Below, in pieces: positions 47,901 to 59,300 of a DNA stretch of 64,000 nt. Every line of letters starts with the position of its first letter. The first letter of the stretch is position 1. The stretch is from Desmodus rotundus (Eukaryota > Chordata > Mammalia > Chiroptera > Phyllostomidae): positions 106,685,195 through 106,749,194 of the forward strand of contig NC_071391.1 in assembly GCF_022682495.2 (NCBI RefSeq), given 5' to 3'. The position numbers and the translations under genes are program-made. The notes beneath the pieces are model-generated. The model had not been told where the DNA came from and searched no databases. It was given only the letters and a program-made list of their open reading frames with translations.

Positions 47901-48169
47901 TTGCTACACATATAAATGTACATACATGTAACATATGTGTTGACATATGCATGGGGAAAATCCTGGAAGAGAACGCAGCCAAAGGGACTTACCAAAGTCC
48001 CTCTCTGAAATCAGCATTACAGGGAAAGGTCCCTCTCTCCATTGCCCACTTTCGTGCATGGATTTCTTAAAGTGACAGTTACCACTGTCTTCTCCCAGTA
48101 TCCACTCCCTTCCTTCTGTGTCAGCGCCAAGACTTTGAGGGCACTGTCCCTCCTCAGTTCAGCCCCCTG

Positions 48170-48560
48170 CAAATGAACCCTGTCTATTATCAGCCAATCA
48201 GCATGTCCCACTGCCCCAGCAGAGGGATGGGTTCAGGGACGGGTGCGTACCCCATTCTGAGCCAATGAGATGTGAGATGTTTGCAGTGGCTTCATGGAAG
48301 AAAGGCTTTCTCTGACTACCACCAGAGCTACCAGAGGATCCCCAATCTCTGCCTGGACAGTGTGACATCTGGAACAGCTGTACCCATTTCACTCTGAGAG
48401 GGAAGTCACAGGAGCTGCAGGAGGACATGCTGGAAGGCAGAGAACAGGCTCCGAGAGAAGCCAGGTCCTGGTGGCACGATTTGAGCCTATGGACCAAGCT
48501 CTACAAGCAACTACTTGATCTATTTCTGGACTTTTCAACTACATGAATCAAAAGCTTAGG
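48170..48560 (+). repeat. MaLR/MLT1-type LTR relic
   Basis: 'ttctgagccaatgagatgtg', 'tggcacgatttgagcctatg' and 'tctggacttttcaactacat' fit old MaLR LTR wording. 47,901-48,169 shows no gene. Confidence 0.45.
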
Positions 48561-48764
48561 AAAGCTTACAAGTTGATTTTAGCTCATCCTTTGCTATCAG
48601 TTAGTTCTTGTTTCTGGATAAAATACAAAAGTGCCATTTTGGAAGATGTTCACGTGTTAAGCTATTAATATCTTGAGCAGGATTAATCCATCAAGACCAC
48701 CTGATTCAGGAAGTTTGTTCGCACACCCTCTATGGACAAAGCCCTCTCGAGGGTCCTGTGAGAG

Positions 48765-48804
48765 GATTCCCTGGTGGTCTAGTGTTTAGGATTCGGTGCT
48801 TCCA
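48765..48804 (+). pseudogene. tRNA-Glu 5'-half retro-insertion
   Basis: tccctggtggtctagtgttt and aggattcggtgct match the first ~33 nt of tRNA-Glu(CTC) at all but two positions, and stop at the anticodon loop. The insert is bracketed by a perfect 15-bp duplication agggtcctgtgagag (48,750-48,764 and 48,805-48,819). It lacks the 3' half, B-box and poly(A), so it is not a tRNA gene. Confidence 0.8.
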
Positions 48805-48819
48805 AGGGTCCTGTGAGAG

Positions 48820-49406
48820 CCAGAGATATGAATTAGGTGAGCTCCCTGCCCCTAAGGCCCAAAGTTCAATGACAGAGACACTTGCCTCCCTAAACAGCAC
48901 CTTCAAGGAGGGAAGCTCCCTGCAGGCAAGAATGTTAACGGGTTTGTTCACTCTTGTATCTCCAGTGTCTAGAATAGTACATGACATATTGTTAACTATG
49001 TATTTTTAATTGAATGCATGAATAAAAGATAAATAAATGAATAGAAGAAGCATTATCTCTTTAGGTTGTCACAACACAGGCTTAAAAATGGAGGCAATGC
49101 CAGAGTAATAACTTGAACTTTCAGGGTCCCTTCCAGCTATTGCGAGAACTTCATCCCTTAAAAGTCTCCTTCACTCCCAAGTATCTCTGGCCATCTCTGG
49201 GCACATTCTGTTGTCCACAATGAAAGAAATGCTTTTCCCATCAATACTTTTCTTGGGTCATGCGATCCATGACATCCTCACATCCCAGCCACTCACAAAG
49301 GTGTTGTTGGGACAGCTCTCTCTACTCTCTCCTTTCCTAGATCCCAGGTCTTGTTTGAGAGGAAAGGGTTGGGCTGGTGGATGACTAATGTCATAAAAAG
49401 CCCAAC
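48820..49406. other. No gene recognised
   Basis: Contains 'atgaataaaagataaataaa' near 49,018. The 83-codon frame at 48,758-49,009 spans the tRNA-derived insert and is not credible as a gene. Confidence 0.45.
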
Positions 49407-49525
49407 TTCCTGCCCTGTGGCTCAGTTGATTGGAGCATCGTCCTGTACACCAAAATGTTGTTGCAGGTTCAATCCCCAGTTGGGGCTTACAGGAGGCAAT
49501 CGATGGATGTTTCTCTCTCACATTG

Positions 49526-49578
<53 letters not shown>

Positions 49579-49663
49579 CTCCATTCCCCCCTTCCCTCTC
49601 TCTTCCCTCCTCCTCTCTCTCTAGTCAATAAACAAGTCTTCGGGTGAGGATTTTTAAAAAAAT
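49407..49663 (+). mobile_element. Ves SINE with expanded (TC)n
   Basis: 'ccctgtggctcagttgattg', 'gcaggttcaatccccagttg' and the tail 'aagtcttcgggtgaggattt' identify an older Ves copy. Its TC block has grown to about 50 bp of pure TC (49,523-49,573). Confidence 0.9.
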
Positions 49664-50047
49664 AAGCTCAGATTTCCACCACCCCACCTCACCTCTCTTC
49701 TGATAACTGAGGCTTTGTTGAAGGACGAGTCTGGCAGACTCCCTCATCCCTTAGGGATAGGATTCTCCCAAGAGTTCCCCAGACCCCTGTGCTTCTGCAT
49801 CGCAGGTCACCAACCCAGGCACTGGGCAGAACCAAAGGTGTGTGGACCCCAGGAGGGGTCATGTCTGAGGCTCTAGTTGTGGCCTCCTAGTCAAATGGAC
49901 ACATGAGCTTGGCAGTGCTGTAAGTGGTCACGAAGGGCAGATGGCAGCAGGAGGCGGGAGAGATGGCTCCAGGTGGGAAGAACCTGGGAGTCCTCCTTGG
50001 AGGACATGGAATTTAATCTGCATGTAAAGGATGGAAAGAATGGACTT
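49664..50047. other. No gene recognised
   Basis: Nothing recognisable. Confidence 0.5.
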
Positions 50048-50210
50048 ACTTCCCTCTTCCTTCCTTCCTCTCTCGCTCCCTTTTTTCCTCCTTTCCTTCC
50101 TTCCTTCTCCCCCTCCCTCCCTCCTTCCTTCTTCTCTTCCTCCCTCCATTCCTTCCTTTTTAATTTCCTTCTTTCTTTCCTTATTCCTTCTATCTTTCCT
50201 TCCTTATGCC
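50048..50210 (+). repeat. Polypyrimidine (TTCC)n-like tract
   Basis: About 160 bp, mostly C and T, dominated by ttcc and ctcc tetranucleotides. It explains the long serine/proline/phenylalanine-rich open frames here. Confidence 0.95.
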
Positions 50211-51173
50211 TTTGTTAACATGACTTGAGCTGCCCATGACAGAATATCTGATGAGAAAATGTACAAACAGGACAAAATGGTTCAGGAGTCATTAAATTGG
50301 TAGCTCAGCCAGGTCAGGGCTCTGAGTCGTCTCTCTGGGCTTCTCTCATTTCTCCCTCCTTCAGATGGAATGGCTGCTAGCGCTCCAACATTCCAGCTTT
50401 GCGTAGGAGCGTCCAAAGGGACCCAGAGGCATTCCTCTCCGTCTGTCTCTTTTGACCAGGAAGGAAGCATTTCCCAGAAGTGCACCTACCCCTGCTGGTC
50501 AGCTGGAACTTGAACACATGCTCACCCCAGAGTGATTACTGGCAAAGGGCATGGCCTATTATTGGTGCATCCCTGGGGCTGGGGCAAAAAATCAGCTCTC
50601 CAAAACACCCAGAACCTGAACAAAATTTGGATTCTATTAGCAAAAAAGAAAAAGGAAAGGGTAGTCATTCGGCAAGGTAGCCACCATGCTCCCAGCACCA
50701 TGCTGGGTCCTGAGAATCAACAATAAATAAAGCACATTTCCTTCCATGGAACATGTCCATTTAGAGACAGAGAGGAGGGCATACCCGATGGGGGGGACAA
50801 ACAAATAAGCTTCAGCCAGAGCCCTGAGAGAAGGGACACCTGACCGATGTTGAGAGAACATCCCTGCCCCTGAAGCCAAGTGTCACTCACTGTGGACTCC
50901 CAGAGCCTGTTCTGCTCTGAGATGCCTCCCACTGTGGGAGAGGGGAGGAAAGTCTGATGACTCACCCCCAGAGAACACCGCAGAAATGTAGCCCCAAACC
51001 ACAAAAAGAATGAAAAGCAATTCTGCTCTTCACTTGCACCTCTCAAAGGACCTAAAAAGCTTTTAATGTGTAACCTGCAACAACACTTCACTGATCCCCT
51101 TCTGCCTCAGCCCCCAGTTCTCTCAAGTCCCGTACTTCAGAGCCTCACATTCCTCACAGTCAAAAAGGAAAAC
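50211..51173. other. No gene recognised
   Basis: A few short open frames without family similarity. No repeat was recognised with confidence. Confidence 0.5.
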
Positions 51174-51385
51174 GCCCAGCTGGTGAGGCTCAGTGGATTG
51201 AACAAAAAGGTCGCCGGTTAGATTCCCAGTCAGGGCACACGCCTGGGTTGCAGGCCAGGTCCCAAGCTGGGGGTGTGTGACAGGCAACTGATTAATGTTT
51301 CTCTCACACTTTGTGTTTCTCTCCCTCTCTTTCTCCCTCCCTTCCCCTCTCTCTAAAAAATTAAATAAATAAAATCTTTTTTAAA
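51174..51385 (+). mobile_element. Ves SINE, internally deleted head
   Basis: 'gcccagctggtgaggctcag' and 'tggattgaacaaaaaggtcg' show a loss of about 15 bp between A- and B-box. The TC block and tail are complete. Confidence 0.93.
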
Positions 51386-51469
51386 AGAAAGAACAACAAA
51401 ACTCTCCTCCACCCCCAGCTTGCCTCCTGTCTCTCTTTCTCTCTCTCACCCACACACTCTCCCCCAATT

Positions 51470-51610
51470 TAAAAAAATTGTTGATAAAATATGGATAACA
51501 CAAAATTTACCATTTTAACCATTTCTAAGTGTAGAGTTCAGTGGCATAAAGTGCACTCACGATGTAGTATAGGCACCAACACTATGCATCTTCGTAACTT
51601 TTCCTTCACC
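51470..51610 (-). mobile_element. Old LINE-1 fragment, antisense
   Basis: 'acacaaaatttaccatttta' and 'accatttctaagtgtagagt' followed by 'tcagtggcataaagtgcact' are a common antisense L1 end. Confidence 0.78.
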
Positions 51611-51930
51611 CCCAGGGACACAGGAGCATCACATTTGCCAGCCCTCCCCATGGCTTGGTGGGCACATGTGACTGAGTTCTGGTCAATGAACTGACAGCAG
51701 AAATGAAGGACGCCACTCCCAGGCCTGGCCCCCAAACCTCCCTCACTATCTGCCCTTCTTTCTCTCTGTGACCTGCTAGCCAGATGCTCCAGGGAGGACT
51801 CTAGGCCCTGGGGGAAGGCAGGCCTGGAGAGGGATGCTCCTGGAGCCCTGAATGACTGTGTGGACCAGAGCCTCACCCGCTGCTCTGCATTTCGACGTGG
51901 GTAAGAAATAAGTACGTACCATGGAAAGCC
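51611..51930 (+). repeat. MaLR-type LTR relic
   Basis: 'gactgagttctggtcaatga', 'ccctgaatgactgtgtggac' and 'cagagcctcacccgctgctc' followed by 'aagaaataagt' are old LTR wording close to that at 1-190. Confidence 0.5.
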
Positions 51931-53100
51931 AGGGGACTCCAGGGCTCTTTGTTATAGCGGTTACACTACCCGGATCCATACGGCACCCCAGGTAACCACC
52001 CACCAATCCCTGCTCTCCTGGTCCGCCAGGCCTGACTGTATCCACCCCAGGTACCATTTGTTTAACACGAAACTACAAGCACATTTCAGTCCCACTCCTT
52101 GAGCCCGTATGCGACTGCCAGGGTTCCCAATCTTTGCTCACACATTTACACACACCCTTGGTGGATTCTCATCATCACCGCTGTGTTTGTCGTGCTGACA
52201 AGGGCCTGAGGCAAACTGAAACTTGAGGCCAACACGAATGAACCCCTGTATGACCTTGAGGATGTCGCGGCAATAATCCCTGCCCTGGCTGCACCATGAG
52301 TGTCAGAGCACTTCCCGGAGTCTCGAGGGCTCCCTCTCCATCCTATAAACTGCCCCCCCCCCACCGTGGTGGCAAAGAGCTAAAGCTGTCCTCCCTCCGC
52401 TGGCAACAGCGTCTGCCCCGTGGCAGATGGTGTGCTTTCCCTCAGGTGTGCCCTGCCCCGTGGGCCTGCCCGAGAGCCTCTGCAGCTGCAGAGGACGGTT
52501 TCTTTCTCCCGAACCACCCGCTGCGCCCCAGCCCCTACCCGGGGGACATGGCAGCATCCCCTGGATAGGGCTGCCCAATAGCCACTCTGGGAATCTCAGC
52601 CCCTACGTCCTTGCATTCAGTTTCCCTGGCTTTTAGCTTCCTCTTTGTTTCACGTCAACACTCTCCCCACTAAGGCCAACCATGTGTCCATAGAAACAGG
52701 AGTTTTCTCGGGGAAAGGTAAGGATGGAGTGGGGGGGGTGTGGCCTAGCAGGGTCCCGGCTTGCCCCTCTGGCACTTGCCCTGAGTCAAGAGCCAGGCAG
52801 GAAGCTCTTAAGAGCTTTGCTCAGGAACAGAGGAAGCCCAAGAGGCTTGGGGTAGCGATGGGAGGGGCTCACTCTGGCTGCCCTGGCCTTGCCTCCATTT
52901 CTTTCCCATAGCTCAAAGAGAAGGGACAAGATGCAGAGGCTCAGGAGCCTCCTGGGTGGAGGGAACCAGGTGTCCAGGCCCATGGGAGTTAGGGTGGCAG
53001 GGGGCAAGGGGAACAGGAACAGGCTTCAGGTGGGGAGGCAGGGGGCGGGGTGGGGTGGGGGCAAGGTGGGCAAGCAGCAGGAGTGTCTCTGCTGGGAAAG
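51931..53100. other. SFTPB upstream region; no gene recognised
   Basis: GC-rich, with G-rich strings at 52,725-52,740 and 53,030-53,070. Distal SFTPB enhancer elements could lie here, but none is identified. Confidence 0.45.
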
Positions 53101-53113
53101 GGGAGATCAAAGG

Positions 53114-53147
53114 ACCTGAAGGGCTCTCCAGGACAAAGGCAAACCCT
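53114..53147 (+). promoter_or_regulatory. SFTPB: SFTPB proximal promoter (NKX2-1 and FOXA region)
   Basis: 'cctgaagggctctccaggac' aligns with the human SFTPB NKX2-1 (TTF-1) element, and 'aggcaaaccct' (53,137-53,147) with the adjacent FOXA (HNF-3) element. They lie about 80-110 bp before the expected transcription start, as in human. The bat FOXA core reads GCAAACC, departing from the GYAAAYA pattern at its last base. A GC-rich ccctgccccc at 53,171 may bind Sp factors. Confidence 0.6.
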
Positions 53148-53197
53148 GAGTCACCAGTGCCCCCACACAGCCCTGCCCCCGCATCCTCGCCCGCAGC

Positions 53198-53203
53198 TAT
53201 AAG
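53198..53203 (+). promoter_or_regulatory. SFTPB: SFTPB TATA box
   Basis: TATAAG in the context agctataaggg, the same as in the human promoter as I recall it. It lies 47 nt before the start codon, implying a 5'UTR of about 20 nt. Confidence 0.8.
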
Positions 53204-53244
53204 GGCCCTCACCTCAAGCAGGGTGTCCAGGCTGTGGAGGTGTC

Positions 53245-53308
53245 ATGGCCAAGTCACACCTGCTGCTGTGGCTGCTGCTGCTGCCCACACTCTGTGGCCC
53301 AGGGGCTG
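53245..53308 (+). CDS. SFTPB: SFTPB exon 1 (signal peptide)
   Basis: ATG in the context tgtcATGG; encodes [20 protein letters not shown], almost the mouse signal peptide. Donor GCTG/GTGAGT, phase 1. Confidence 0.96.
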
Positions 53309-56300
53309 GTGAGTTTCCCCAGCCTCTCCTCACCTCTCTCCTACCTGGGGCCAGGTGTTGAGGGGCATCAAGGCCATTTCCCCCACTTACTGAGCTCTGG
53401 CTCTGTGCCCACCTTTCCCTAGTCTGCATCTCATCCACATCTTAAAGATGAGGAAGCTGAGGCTCAGAGCTGCCCAGGGCTTGTCCTGTGGCCCACAGTC
53501 GGCGGGCACTAGAGCAGCTGCTGACTCCAGCATGGTTAATGGCCATGTACTACCAATGAAAGTGGGTTTGGAGCCCTGGCTGGTGTGGCTCAGTGGATTG
53601 AGCATCAGCCTGCGAACCAAAGGGCTGCCAGTTCAATTCCCAGTCTAGGGCACATTCCTGGGTTGTGGGCCAGATTCTTGATGGGGGGGGCACATGAGAG
53701 GCAACCACACACTGATGTTTCTCTCCCTCTCTTTCTCTTTCCCTTACCCTCTCTAAAACAATGAATAAATAAAATCTTTTAAAAAAAATTTTTTTAAAGA
53801 AAGTGGGTTTGGAGGGTGGGTGAGGTCAGGTGCCAGGTGTGGCTTGGATCCCAAGGTTGCTCTGGCCCCAAACAGAAGCTGTAGGGACCACCTCATCCCA
53901 GGCCTGTGCCCAGGGCCCTGAGTTTTGGTGCCAAAGCCTGGAGCAAGCATTGCAGTGCAGAGCACTGGGGCACTGCCTGCAGGAGGTCTGGGGACATGCG
54001 GGAGCCGTGAGTATCACACGCTGGGACTAAGGGCTGGGGGAGAGCATGCTGGGTGGGCTCTGGATGGGTGTGGGGGGTTGGGGACCCCTTAGGGGACAGG
54101 ACGGGGTGGGATAGAATGTGATGGTTCTACCCCTGTGCTTTGGAGTGCCTTGTCGTCCTCTGCCTGAAAGAGCCTCCACTCATGTCCCCCATTTTGGGGT
54201 GCCCCTCCTCAGGATGACCTGTGCCAGGAATGCAACGACATCATCAACATCCTCACCAAGATGACCAAGGAGGCCATTTTCCAGGTAATAATGCCCAGAC
54301 CCTGGATGAAGCTTGGGGGCCAAGAGATGGGGGACAGAGCAGGAAGAAGAGGTTAGCCCCTTAAAGGGGCCATTTCCTGGCCAGGGGTGAGCCCTGAGGT
54401 TGCCTGGGGACTCCAGGCATCTGCTGGCCAAGAGAGGGCTCAGGGAGTGAGCTCAGCAGCCCAGCCAGAGATGGTTGTCCCTGAGGGTAAAGGGGACCTA
54501 CCTGTGCCCAACTACTTACTCCTTCGCACTCTTGGAACTCCAGTGCCCTGGGAAAGGGGTGACCAGTCTGCCAGGTGGTGACCCTGTGTGCAGGCCTTGG
54601 GCAGAGGCTGACCTCTGGGAGGCCAGGCTGACTGTGCTCTCTCCACCCTCACTGGCTCCCGCCTGCTTTCCAGGACACGATACGGAAGTTTCTGGAGAAC
54701 GAGTGTGACGTCCTCCCCTTGAAGCTGTTGGTGCCCCGATGCCGCCACGTGGTCGAAGTCTACTTCCCGCTGGTCATCGACTACTTGCAAAGCCAGATCG
54801 TGAGGGCCTGCCGACCTGCCTGCCCACACAGGCCCAGACTCCGCACCCCAGCCCACCACACACACACCCTGCCCACAACCAGTCCAGGAGATGCCGTGCC
54901 TCTCAGCCAGGCGCCCAGTTCACAGCCCCATTGCTCCACTGTACCCAGGCAGCCTGCACACTTACAAACACTACACACCCTTCACATAAGCATACGCCCA
55001 GTCACACACTCATGCACACACTCAGTCTCACACAAAACCCACCCATTACCCACTCACACATACAAGCACACACATACATACACTCATTTGTTCTGACAAA
55101 CATACACGCTCACGCTCATTCACACACATTCCCTTTGGGACAGGTGCCTGTCCCAAAGTCCCACATAGCCCCATCTCTGCCTCATTGTCTCTCCACCCCC
55201 ACCACAGAGTTCTAACCCACAGCCCCACCCAGCCTGCCCCTGCCATCCCAGGCCAAAGGCAGTGGACCTAGTCCCTGAGTCCTTGAGCCAGCCTGAGCAG
55301 GAATGGGGGTCCCTCTGCCACCCTAATCACCCCCTCACCCTGCATTGTTCCCCAGAACCCAAGGGCCATCTGCGAGCACCTGGGCTTGTGTAAACCTGGG
55401 CGTCCAGAGCCAGGGCTGGAGCCGGAGCTGTCGGACCCTCTGCTGAACAGGCTGGTCCTTCCGGTGCTGCCCAGGGCCCTCCAGGAGCCGCCGGGGCCTC
55501 AGACACAGGTGAGGGAGGCCCCACCCTGGTGGGGATGCAGAGAGCTAGGACACAGCCGAAGACCAAGAGCACTTAGGCCCTGGGTGGGGGCAAAACTGGA
55601 AGGGAAATGAGCAGCTCTAGGTAGGGCCTGAGGCAGAAGGAGCAGAAGAGGAGCCTGGAGGATGCCTTCCCTGGTGGCCACCTGACTTCCACCTGTCATT
55701 CTCTCCTCTAGGATGTCTCTGAGCAGCAGTTCCCCATCCCCCTCCCCTACTGCTGGCTCTGCAGGACTTTGCTCAATCGGGTCCAAGCTGTGATTCCCAA
55801 GGTGAGGATCCCCACAGCTCCACTTCCCCACACCCCTCCTCACACCTCCGACAGGGGCCAGCTGGCTGCCAGAAGCTAGGAGGAGAGCCATTCGTGCATT
55901 GCCCCCAACCCAGGGACCCTGGTGCTCTGGCTCAGGCCCAGCAGGTGCCAGGCCTAGAGTTCATCCAACTAATGTTAGTCCCCCACTATAAGCCAGCCAG
56001 GGACCATGCAGGTGTCAAAGCACAAAAACGGACGAGACCCCGTCTTGCCCTCCAGCAGCTCAGCAACTGATGGGGGAAAGTCTCCGGGGGTCTCTGCAGA
56101 ACACACACTTTAATTTTTCAAAAGAACTTCCAAAGATGGACTCCCCTCCCTACCTGAGCCCAATTTGGAATCTTCCAGACCTGTAATGACCATCGCCCAG
56201 TGCTGTCCTGCCCTGAAATGGGGCCCAAGTGAGGAGGCGTTCTGCCCCATCAGTCCTTCCTAGATCGGCAGGCCAGCTGATCACTAAGGGCTCACAGCAG

Positions 56301-59300
56301 CAGACGAGGTACCCGCCCTCCCAGGTTTGCACTGTGGTAGAGGTTTTATCAGAAAGAGATAGATTCCGAGCAGAGAATTAAAACAGATGCAGAGAGCAGT
56401 TCTCTACTCTTTGGGCAAGCCCCTGAGGAGACCCCAAGCTACATCCCTGGCCGCAACTCCCCACAAAGCCCTCCCTAATCCCAACACATTTCTGCTGCAA
56501 GGTTCCATATGGGGTGGGCACCCGTGGACAGGCAGAGGTTGGGGCCAGCCTGCACGATTAGGATGCAGGCCGGTGAGAGAGGAGGTGGCAGAGGTCAGAC
56601 TCTGAGCAGGAGGCTCTGGGCCAAGGCGGCCCCTGGTGGGGTCAATAGCCCAACCCATGCTGGCAGCCATGGTAGGTCCTTCCAGAAGGGGCTGGGCCCA
56701 CTGCCGCCCTCCTTCGGTCCCCCATAGCTAGGAGATGTGACAACTGGTCCATCCTAGGAAAAGAGCCTGTGAAAAACAACCTGGTCACCTCCAAATTGGG
56801 CTTTTGTTTCCCCCCCTCACACAAGGACATGTTTTCATTGATTTTAGAGAGAGGAATTGGGGAGAGAAAGAGAGAGAGAGAGAGAAACATCAATGTGAGA
56901 GAGAAACATCGGCTGGTTGCCTCTCATTCGTGCCCGAACTGGGAATCGAACCTGCAACCTTTTGGTGCATGGGATGATGTTCCAACCAAGTAAGCCACCC
57001 AGCCAGGGCCAAACTTGGCTTTCCTTATTGCTATTTACTCTGAGTGTCAGGCCACCTCCTTAGAGACCCATAATCAGGGCCTGGTAACCTCTCACAGCTG
57101 CAGGACTCTAGGACCTAGGAGAGTCTTTTGAAAAATCCAGGTCTCCTGCATTGTTCTGGCTGTGGGTGGATGGCTGGGTGGGTGGGTGTGGCCAGAGTGA
57201 GGGTCACCAGGGCCAAGGGCTGGCAGGGCAGCTCAGATTGCCCAGTCCCGCCAAAAATATCTAAGAAGTGAGGTGATGGACAGGGATGCAAGAGTGGGGG
57301 TTAGGTGGTTGGTCAGGGGGAGCCTCTGAGGAGGTGACCACTAAACTGAGACCCAGAGGCCAACAAGGCCAGGGGTGAGCCCACAAGGGTGATGCCCTTG
57401 TGGACAAAGGGCATCAATCAAGGATGAGCTTGGCAACCTTGAGGAAAGCCAGTGCAGCCCCAGCAGGCAGGCCAGGCAGAGAGTGACGGGAGAAGTGAGC
57501 AGAGGGTTAGATACAGCGGGGCCACTAGGAAGGTCTAAGCCGAGTTAAGAAACACTGGATTTTATTCTGAATGCAATTTACAGCTAGTGAAGGGTTTCAA
57601 GCAGGGAATGCCTGATCTGATTTACACTTCAGAAAGGCCACTCTCCTGCTGTTTGAAGAATGCATTGGGCAGGTGAGATGCAAGAATGAAAGCAAGGAGA
57701 ATATCTAGATTCCTGCAGGAATCGAAGTGACAGAAGATGGAACTAGCAGGTTAGGCCGAGGGCACGTTTGGGAGGTCAGCTCAACAGATCTTGGTAATGA
57801 ATGGAACTTGGGGAGTGAGGACAAATGAGGAATCCATGGTGACATGGGCTTGAGGAACCAGGTCTTTGATAATGCCACCCGCTGAGATGGACAAACTTGA
57901 GAAGAAACAGATGTGGGCAAAAAAAATAAGGAGTTCTCCCTACCATTGTTAAGTTTGAGATGCCTGCATAACATACAAGAGGACATGTCAAGAAGCGGCA
58001 GAATACCCAAGCCTTAGACAAAAGGTCAGGTCAGAGACATCACTCTGAGAACCACTGGCGAAGGACGAGATTTAAGTCCAAGGGAATGAGTGGGATCATT
58101 GGGGATGTGGTGTGGACAGAGGGAAGGAGAAGGCTCAGTCAAGCAAAGGCAAATGCCAGAGAAATAGCGTGAGCAGGGACAGTCAGTGAAGTGCAGGGAC
58201 ACAATGGCATGATGGCACGGAAGCCAAAAGAAGAAGGTATTTGGAGAAGGAGGAAGTGGTCACCTGGGCTAAAAGCTGCTGGGAGATCAAGACGTTTGGG
58301 AGGTCATGACCAGAGGATTGGCAACAGAGGTTGTGAGTTTGAGAGCTGTTTTGGAAGAGTGATGGGGACAAAAGCCCAAGCGGAGTGGGCTGCAGGGAGA
58401 CTGGAGGGAAAGAAAAGGAGCAGCCAGTATGGACAACTCTTTCAAGAAGTTGTTTTGGGAAGGGGAGCAGAGATGGGTGAGTCTTTTTAAGGACAGAAGC
58501 TGTGTTAGCATGTTCACACGCCAGTGAGACCGACCAGTGGGCAGATGGGTGAAGTGATGAGGAAGGAGAGCACAGATAATCCAGGGTGAAGCCCTTGTGA
58601 AGGAGGGGGCAGGGCAGCCCAGGGCACAAGTGGATGGGCCGGCCTTTGACAGCATGGGATGGTCTGGAGGCCAAGTGTGGGCTCCCATGCAAACGGGTGC
58701 GTATATTTCGTGAAAGGTATCACACCCATACGCTGCCCTGTGCCTGCTCCTAGCAGGAGCTGCGAGCCGGAGCAGGGCCAAGGCCAGCTTGTCACATGCA
58801 GGTCCTTCACACGTGCCGCTTGAGTGAACCAAGGAGTGAAGACAAGAGCCCGCGTTCTTGTGGCCTCCCACCCTGCCCTTCAGCTCAGATCTCGTGTTTG
58901 AAACTGAGATGGGTGGGGGAACTCCTGGCTTTCCCCGGAGCTCCTGGAACATGGGACATGATGGCTCCGGGAGCCACCAACTAATCCATCCTGTGGGCCA
59001 GGAGGGAGAAGACACAGATGTGGTTCTGCTGCCCCTCCAGGCTGCGTGTGACGGTGGTGATGCTCATGTCTCTGCGTTAGCTGTGACCCTTTCAGCAATT
59101 TCAGTCTTTAGTCAGAGCTAGGTCCACAGCCTGGCTCCTGTGTTCACTTATTGACTCAGGGCAAGTCCCCTGGACTCTATGACACTCAGTGTCCTTATCG
59201 GTAAACAGCATAATTCTCGGAAGGGAACAAGGGAATGTCTACAAAGTGCCCAGCTGGCGCCGGCACAGAGTAGATCTTGCGAGGGAAGGTTCCACCCCAC

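Noticed and set aside
48758..49009. Possible complete tRNA-Glu gene
   Set aside because: Only the 5' half is present; no T-arm, B-box, acceptor stem closure or terminator follows.
54719..55215. Open frames reading SFTPB exon 4 into intron 4
   Set aside because: They continue through a donor site into a CA-rich intron; the exon joins above match the known protein.
58287..59015. 242-codon minus-strand open frame
   Set aside because: It lies in SFTPB intron 6 on the opposite strand, largely within an ancient repeat, and shows no motif, family or splice support.
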